A stretch of DNA of 64,000 nt. It comes from Rhodobacteraceae bacterium DSL-40 (GTDB lineage Bacteria > Pseudomonadota > Alphaproteobacteria > Rhodobacterales > Rhodobacteraceae). The notes below the pieces were generated by a model. That model had not been told where the DNA came from. It saw only the letters and a list, made by a program, of their open reading frames with translations, and searched no databases. Both the position numbers and the translations under genes were made by a program. Where the stretch lies: contig QKPN01000001.1 of assembly GCA_003258405.1 (NCBI GenBank), positions 434,001-498,000 on the forward strand, in the 5' to 3' direction. Below, one piece after another: positions 59,034-64,000 of this stretch. Every line of letters begins with the position of its first letter. Within the stretch, counting starts at the first letter, position 1.

Positions 59034-59957
59034 TCACGCCACCACTGCGCCGCCGGCCTCGGTGGTGACGAACGCATCGGCGCAGGCCTTCGCCAGCGCC
59101 CGCACCCGGCCGATATAGGCCTGCCGTTCCGTCACCGAGATGACGCCACGCGCATCGAGCAGATTGAAGAGGTGGCTCGCCTTGATGCACTGGTCATAGG
59201 CCGGATGGGCCATGACGATCTTCCGGCCGGCCTTGTCCTCGACCGGGGCTGCGAGAATGCGGGCGCATTCCGCTTCCGCGTCCTCGAAATGCTTGAGCAG
59301 CATGCCGGTATCGGCCTGGTCGAAGTTCCAGCGGCTGTATTCCTGTTCGGTCTGGCGGAAGATGTCGCCATAGGTGAGCGGGATCGGCGCGCCGGGATCG
59401 TTGAAGGGCATGTCCATCACGTGATCGACGCCGAGGACGTACATCGCCAGCCGTTCGAGCCCGTAGGTGAGCTCGCCCGCGACCGGGTTGCAGTCATGGC
59501 CGCCGACCTGCTGGAAGTAGGTGAACTGGCTCACCTCCATCCCGTCGCACCAGACTTCCCAGCCGAGCCCCCAGGCACCGAGCGTCGGGCTCTCCCAGTC
59601 GTCCTCGACGAAGCGGATGTCGTGCAGCATGTCGTCGATCCCGATCGCATGCAGCGAGCCGAGGTAAAGCGCCTGCAGATCGGGCGGCGAGGGTTTGATG
59701 AGCACCTGAAACTGGTAATAGTGCTGAAGCCGGTTCGGGTTCTCGCCGTAGCGCCCGTCGGTCGGCCGCCGCGAGGGCTGCACATAGGCCGCCGCCCAGG
59801 GCCGCGCCCCGAGCGCGCGCAGGGTGGTCGCCGGGTGGAACGTGCCCGCACCCACTTCCATGTCGTAGGGCTGCAACACGGCACAGCCCTTCCCGGCCCA
59901 GTAGGACTGGAGGCGCAGGATCAGTTCCTGGAAACTCTTGGGCGCGGTGGTGCTCAT
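59034..59957 (-). CDS. glyQ: Glycyl-tRNA synthetase alpha subunit
   Basis: 307 residues from ATG 59957 (AAGGA upstream; longer starts are unsupported). [40 protein letters not shown] and [20 protein letters not shown] are signature segments of the alpha subunit of the heterotetrameric bacterial enzyme, which holds the class II active site. The beta subunit gene glyS is normally close by, but here the operon ends after DUF6446 and glyS is not in the window. It follows trkH after 90 bases on the minus strand. Confidence 0.97.
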   Translation of the reverse strand: MSTTAPKSFQELILRLQSYWAGKGCAVLQPYDMEVGAGTFHPATTLRALGARPWAAAYVQPSRRPTDGRYGENPNRLQHYYQFQVLIKPSPPDLQALYLGSLHAIGIDDMLHDIRFVEDDWESPTLGAWGLGWEVWCDGMEVSQFTYFQQVGGHDCNPVAGELTYGLERLAMYVLGVDHVMDMPFNDPGAPIPLTYGDIFRQTEQEYSRWNFDQADTGMLLKHFEDAEAECARILAAPVEDKAGRKIVMAHPAYDQCIKASHLFNLLDARGVISVTERQAYIGRVRALAKACADAFVTTEAGGAVVA

Positions 59958-60047
59958 GGATGCGTCCTTGTCTCGCAACTCGGGGCTCCCGTTTAGCACC
60001 CTGCCCGGCCGCGTCAATGCGCCGGGCCGCGAGGCCGCCGCAACCGT

Positions 60048-61499
60048 TCAGTCGCGCCAGAAGCCCACCGAGAAGAGCACGAAGACCGACATGAGCTCGA
60101 GCCGGCCGGCGAGCATCGCAAAGGAGAGCACCCATTTGGCGGCGTCCGACAGGCCCGCGAAATTCCCCGCCGGGCCGATCTCGGGCCCCAGCCCCGGACC
60201 CACGTTGGCAAGGCAGGTGGCAACGCCGCTGATCGCGGTGATCGGTTTCAGGCCCATCAGGATCAGCGCGACGGAGAAGATCGCCAGCGAGAAGAAATAG
60301 AGCGCGAAGAAGGCCTTCACGGAGTCGAGCACCTCGGAGGTCACCCTGCGCCCCAGATAGCGCTGCACGAAGACGATCTGCGGGCTGTGCATGCGCTGCA
60401 TCTCGGCCGACACGCTCGAGGCCAGAAGCTGATAGCGGAAGATCTTCACGCCGCCGCCCGTCGAGCCCGAGCATCCGCCGACCATGTTGATGATGAAGAT
60501 CAGCATGACCGCGAGCGGGCTCCACTGGCCGTAATCGAGCGTCGCGTAACCGGTGCTCGAAATGAGCGAGGCCACCGTGAAGGCGACCTCGCGGATCTGC
60601 CGCTCGCCCACGCCATCCCCGGCCAGGGCCCGGGCCAGCACGATGGCAACGGTGAAGGCGAGGCTCACCAGCAGGAACATGCGGATCTGGCTGTCGCCGA
60701 GCAGCGACTGCACATCGCCGCGCATCACCTGGACGAAGCGGGCAAAGGACATGGCGCCAAGCATCATGAAGACGATGGAGACATACTGCGCGCCCGCACT
60801 GAAGACGCCGAAGGAGGCGTCGTAGGTGCCCATGCCGCCGGTCGAGAGCGTCGTCATCGCATGCACGATCGCCTCGAAGGTCGACATGCCCGTCCAGACG
60901 TATCCGAGGGTGCAGGCGAGCGTGAGGAGGCAGTAGACCTTGCCGATCGCGAAGGCGATTTCCGTCGCGCGGGGCAGGATCTTGCCAAGGGTGTTGAAAT
61001 CCGCGGTGCGCAGGATCTGCATGCCGCCGATCCCGAGAACCGGGAGGAGGATGATCGCGACGAGAACGATGCCGATCCCGCCCACCCATTGCAGCAGCCC
61101 GCGCCAGAGCAGCAACCCGCGCGGCGCGGCATCGAGCCCGGCGATCACCGTGCCGCCGGTGGTGGTGAGCGCCGACATCGCCTCGAAATAGGCGTCGGTG
61201 AAGGAGAGATGCGGTGCGCCGATCATCATCGGAAGCGTCGCCACCGCCGGATAGATCGCCCAGGCGCCGCCCGTGAGCAGGAAGCCCTGCCGGAGGCTCA
61301 GGTTGCGGGTCCAGCTGTCGGAGCAGGCGAGCGCGATGACGCTGCCGGCGAAGATGGTGAGAACGGCCGAGACCGCGAAGGCCCCGGCATTCGCGTTGCC
61401 GTCCGCAATGTCGAGCACCATCGGCGCGGTCATGAGCAGGCCGAGCCCGAAGATCTGCCAGCCGACGATGTAGCCGACGGGACGCACATCAATGATCAC
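60048..61499 (-). CDS. trkH: TrkH-family potassium uptake protein (paralogue 1)
   Basis: 483 residues. Four P-loop repeats supply the K+ filter: TTTGGTV, LSTGGMG, SSTGYAT and NVGPGLG. The intramembrane gate region after the third repeat reads GGCSGSTGGGVKIFRY, close to the TrkH consensus. It is a membrane channel-like K+ transporter that needs the cytosolic regulator TrkA, which is not in the window. It lies 75 bases after a second trkH of equal length, the two clearly being tandem duplicates. Confidence 0.95.
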   Translation of the reverse strand: MIIDVRPVGYIVGWQIFGLGLLMTAPMVLDIADGNANAGAFAVSAVLTIFAGSVIALACSDSWTRNLSLRQGFLLTGGAWAIYPAVATLPMMIGAPHLSFTDAYFEAMSALTTTGGTVIAGLDAAPRGLLLWRGLLQWVGGIGIVLVAIILLPVLGIGGMQILRTADFNTLGKILPRATEIAFAIGKVYCLLTLACTLGYVWTGMSTFEAIVHAMTTLSTGGMGTYDASFGVFSAGAQYVSIVFMMLGAMSFARFVQVMRGDVQSLLGDSQIRMFLLVSLAFTVAIVLARALAGDGVGERQIREVAFTVASLISSTGYATLDYGQWSPLAVMLIFIINMVGGCSGSTGGGVKIFRYQLLASSVSAEMQRMHSPQIVFVQRYLGRRVTSEVLDSVKAFFALYFFSLAIFSVALILMGLKPITAISGVATCLANVGPGLGPEIGPAGNFAGLSDAAKWVLSFAMLAGRLELMSVFVLFSVGFWRD

Positions 61500-61574
61500 C
61501 GGGCAGATCCCTCCGAGCGAGACATCCGGGGAGGCGTGCGGCGGCGGAGCGGGCTTGCAAGCTCGATCATGCGC

Positions 61575-63026
61575 TCAGCCCCGCCAGAAGGCGGCCGTGA
61601 AGAGGACGAAGACCGACATGAGCTCGAGCCGGCCGATCAGCATCGCGCCGGCGAGGATCCATTTCGCAAGCGCGGGCAGCCCGGCGAAATTGCCGGCCGG
61701 GCCGATCTCCGGGCCGAGGCCCGGACCGATGTTGGCGATCGCCGTCGCCGCCCCCGAGATCGCGGTGATCGGTTCGAGCCCGACGAGAACGAGCAGGACC
61801 GCGACGACGGCGAGGGAGAGGTAGAAGAACATGAAGAAGGCGATCACCGAGCCCATGATGTCGTCGGAGACCGCCCGCCCGGCATAGCGGGGGGTGAAGA
61901 CCCGGCTCGGGGAATGGATGCGTTTCACCTCGGCGGAAATCGCCGAGATCAGGAGCTGGTAGCGGAAGATCTTGACCGAGCAGGCCGTGGAGCCAGAGCA
62001 GCCGCCGATCAGGCCGATGATGAAGAAGAGGGAGACCGCGAGCGGCCCCCAGACGCCGTAATCGGCGCTTGCGTAGCCCGTGCCGGTCGCCACCGAGGTC
62101 ACGTTGAAGAGGACCTCGCGGAAGGCCGGCTCGAAGGCGCCTTCGGCCCGCATGGCGTAGTAGACCGAGAGGACGAGGGTGAAGCAGCCGATGACGATCA
62201 GGAAGCCCTGGATCTGGGTGTCGCGCAGGATCGGCCGCGCCGAGCCGGCGGCGAGCTGCATGAAGCGGACGAAGGGAAGTGCGGCGAGAACCATGAAGAT
62301 CACAGAAACATAATGGGTGCCTGCCCCATAGATACTGAAGGACGCATCGGTATTGGCCATGCCGCCGGTCGAGATCGTGGTCATCGCATGCACGAGGGCG
62401 TCGAACGGCACCATTCCCGTAAAGATATAGGCCATGAAACAGAGGAAGGTCAGCAGGAAATAGATCGAGGTCAGCGACATCGCGATCGTTCCGGCGCGCG
62501 GCAGCATCTTGCCGAGGGTATCGAAGGCTTCGGAGCGGAAGATCTGCATGCCGCCGACCTTGAGCGTCGGCAGGAAGACCATGGCCACGACGATGATCCC
62601 GAGCCCGCCGAACCACTGGAGCATGCCGCGCCAGAGCAGGACGCCGGGCGGCAGGCTCTCGAGCCCGCTGAAGACGGTGGCGCCGGTGGTGGTGAGCGCC
62701 GACATCGCCTCGAAGAAGGCATCGGTGAAGGAGGCGTGGGGCTCGCCCATCATGAAGGGGAGCGCGCCGAAGAAGGGAAAGACCGCCCAGATCACGGTTG
62801 CGAGCAGGAAGCTTTCCTGAACCCCGATCCGGCGCCGGTCGCAGTTGGCGCAGGCGAGGGAGACGGTGGCCCCGGTCACGACGGTGATGATGGCGGCAGC
62901 GGAGAATTCGCCCGCATTCTGCCCATGCCCGACCACGAGGTTGGCCAGGAGTGGCAGGATCATCGACCCGCCAAGGGCTGCCACAAGCCAGCCGACCAGA
63001 TACCCCGCGGGTCTGAGATCAATCAT
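61575..63026 (-). CDS. trkH: TrkH-family potassium uptake protein (paralogue 2)
   Basis: 483 residues from ATG 63026. It is colinear with the neighbouring paralogue over the whole length. Filter loops read TTTGATV, ISTGGMA, TGTGYAS and NIGPGLG. The gate loop is GGCSGSTACSVKIFRY, differing from the paralogue's STGGGVK. These changes in filter and gate positions suggest a different conductance or regulation. It is first of the trkH-trkH-glyQ-DUF6446 run. Copy B of the dispersed element lies 85 bases upstream of its start. Confidence 0.95.
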   Translation of the reverse strand: MIDLRPAGYLVGWLVAALGGSMILPLLANLVVGHGQNAGEFSAAAIITVVTGATVSLACANCDRRRIGVQESFLLATVIWAVFPFFGALPFMMGEPHASFTDAFFEAMSALTTTGATVFSGLESLPPGVLLWRGMLQWFGGLGIIVVAMVFLPTLKVGGMQIFRSEAFDTLGKMLPRAGTIAMSLTSIYFLLTFLCFMAYIFTGMVPFDALVHAMTTISTGGMANTDASFSIYGAGTHYVSVIFMVLAALPFVRFMQLAAGSARPILRDTQIQGFLIVIGCFTLVLSVYYAMRAEGAFEPAFREVLFNVTSVATGTGYASADYGVWGPLAVSLFFIIGLIGGCSGSTACSVKIFRYQLLISAISAEVKRIHSPSRVFTPRYAGRAVSDDIMGSVIAFFMFFYLSLAVVAVLLVLVGLEPITAISGAATAIANIGPGLGPEIGPAGNFAGLPALAKWILAGAMLIGRLELMSVFVLFTAAFWRG

Positions 63027-63110
63027 GAGCGGATCGTTGGCGTGCGCCGCTGCGGCTGTCAAGCGCGCGTGAGGGGGGCAAAACCGGCCCTCGGGCGGGC
63101 CCCTTTCGCG

Positions 63111-63190
63111 GTGAAAGCAGGGCGTTTCACCGTGAAAATCACAAAATCGCGTTGAAATCATTGAATTTTAAGGTAAACAAATCATGAATC
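63111..63190 (+). repeat. ~80-bp dispersed element, copy B
   Basis: Plus-strand counterpart of copy A (6552-6633 on the minus strand). It begins GTGAAAGCAGGGCGTTTCAC, continues CGTGAAA, then after a variable stretch has TCATTGAATTTT and closes with AAATCATGAATC. The conserved end blocks and unlike middle suggest selection on the ends. An ATG inside the last conserved block opens a 44-codon frame (63184-63318), but the equivalent frame after copy A is unrelated. Confidence 0.75.
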
Positions 63191-63559
63191 GCACCCAAGT
63201 CAAGGCTCATGCCGCACGGCGCCTGAGGCCGGCTGAGGCTGCGCCCTGGGGAAGCGGGCGCAGCGGGCCGGATGCGCAGATGCCGCCGGGGCAGGCCAGG
63301 GCCGGTCCGGTGCCATGATGTGCAATGGCAGCCGCGGGCCTTACGGCGGAGCGTTTCCCGCCCGAGGGGGCCCGCAGGGATGCCAGGAGGACGGAGGGTC
63401 AGGTGGGCAGAGGCCCTCCGGCGGAGCGGCGGCCACGGGGCGCGTCCCCGTCGGAGACGGTGGGCTGCCCGTTCGGCCAGCCCTGGGCGCTTTTGCCGGA
63501 GCGCGACGTCGCTCGTCCTGTCTCGGATTGCAGCGGGGCCGGTTGCGGCCCCGGCGCGT
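63191..63559. other. Gene-poor GC-rich stretch between copy B and folE2
   Basis: No gene can be supported. Frames here are rich in Gly, Arg and Pro with no ribosome site. CGGGGCCG pairs with CGGCCCCG at 63534-63553, 7 bases after the folE2 stop on the minus strand, and could end that transcript although no T run follows. The 44-codon frame starting in the repeat (63184) ends at 63318. Confidence 0.45.
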
Positions 63560-64000
63560 TCAGCCGACGTGATAGAGCGAGTCGAAGAGGCGCGGATCGT
63601 AGCTCGCCTGCTTGAAGGTATCGCCCTTGGTCAGGATCGAGACGGCATCGTGGCTGTGAAGCGATTCCTGATGGCTCGCGACGACGCGGAAATCGCCGAT
63701 GCGCGGATCGCTCTCGAGGCTCGCGCAGAGCAGCCGGACCGCATCCTCGACGAAGATCGGATGCGCGCCGTTGAGCTCGGCGAATGCCTGCTCGTCCTCG
63801 CGCTTCACCATCACCTGGGTCTCGGTCGGGATCGCCTTGTTGCAGAGATCGACGATGTCCTCGAACCAGAGCATGTCATCGCCGGAGATCTCGAGCGAGA
63901 CACGGGCGACGGACCGCTGCGAATGCGGTGTCGCGAGCTGGTTGCGGGTCCGGCGGGCATGCTCGGAGAGCTCGAGCGAGCACGGGCAGGTCGAGGAATA
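63560..64000 (-). CDS. folE2: GTP cyclohydrolase I type IB (FolE2), C-terminal part
   Basis: The frame is open to the window edge, so about 146 C-terminal residues are seen and the start is outside. [20 protein letters not shown] near the edge carries the cysteine region of the FolE2 metal site. [20 protein letters not shown] and LVDLCN-type [20 protein letters not shown] follow, then [16 protein letters not shown] near the end. FolE2 makes dihydroneopterin triphosphate for folate or queuosine synthesis and replaces the zinc-dependent FolE. An internal ATG at 63874 is not the start. Confidence 0.93.
   Translation of the reverse strand, partial: YSSTCPCSLELSEHARRTRNQLATPHSQRSVARVSLEISGDDMLWFEDIVDLCNKAIPTETQVMVKREDEQAFAELNGAHPIFVEDAVRLLCASLESDPRIGDFRVVASHQESLHSHDAVSILTKGDTFKQASYDPRLFDSLYHVG

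Noticed and set aside
60387-63155. A 922-codon frame antisense to the two trkH genes
   Set aside because: Highly charged (Glu/Asp/His/Arg) repetitive product that is the mirror of membrane-protein codons; no ribosome site.

Overview
The window is GC-rich, densely coded chromosomal DNA from an alphaproteobacterium, most likely a member of the Rhodobacterales (Rhodobacteraceae/Paracoccaceae). The pointers are four ethylmalonyl-CoA pathway enzymes (Ccr, Ecm, Mch, Mcl2), a TauE/TIGR02186 gene pair, a bacterial voltage-gated Na+ channel, an OxyR-KatG pair, DUF6446 next to glyQ, and SucB with two lipoyl domains. The genus cannot be fixed from the sequence alone. No rRNA, tRNA, CRISPR array, transposase or prophage was seen.

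Layout. 1-8.5 kb: the end of tsaB with rimI, then a BMP-type ABC uptake cassette (binding protein, double ATPase, two permeases) ending in purine nucleoside phosphorylase, then a TauE-like exporter with its TIGR02186 partner. 8.5-12.6 kb (minus strand): Na+ channel, RecD-like helicase, LuxI and LuxR homologues, and a small gene overlapping the luxR start. 12.8-26 kb: ccr and ecm transcribed divergently, a GNAT, a NYN nuclease, sdhCDAB, a mcl2-nnrU-DUF1737-mch cluster, and mdh. 26.5-36.6 kb: sucC, a sulfotransferase-like gene, sucD, sucA, sucB, a tandem SpoIIAA-like gene and lpd. 36.7-37.6 kb: a frameshifted tetR with an intact-looking operator, and a truncated cupin. 37.7-46.4 kb: lipA, oxyR/katG, a VIT1-like transporter, small stress-type genes and putP. 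46.4-64 kb: MFS exporter, valS, an orphan form-II CoxL, a tolC operon, pcm, bcp, an M23 peptidase/bactofilin pair, glyQ without glyS, two tandem trkH genes and the end of folE2.

How it works together. The middle 25 kb is a central-carbon block. It joins acetyl-CoA assimilation through the ethylmalonyl-CoA pathway to the oxidative TCA cycle, and lipA supplies the lipoyl cofactor needed by SucB. The clearest regulatory signal is a pair of TGTGATCACA palindromes placed exactly 21 bp apart. It occurs upstream of sdhCDAB and again upstream of the suc operon, which suggests one regulator for both. A second unexplained structure is an ~80 bp element present as two inverted copies 56 kb apart (6.6 and 63.1 kb), with a third partial copy at 43.65 kb. 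Other points for follow-up are the tetR gene inactivated by an 8-bp tandem duplication, the AT-rich rare-codon patch just before the bactofilin gene, the quorum-sensing genes beside ccr, and two genes inserted into the suc-lpd cluster.
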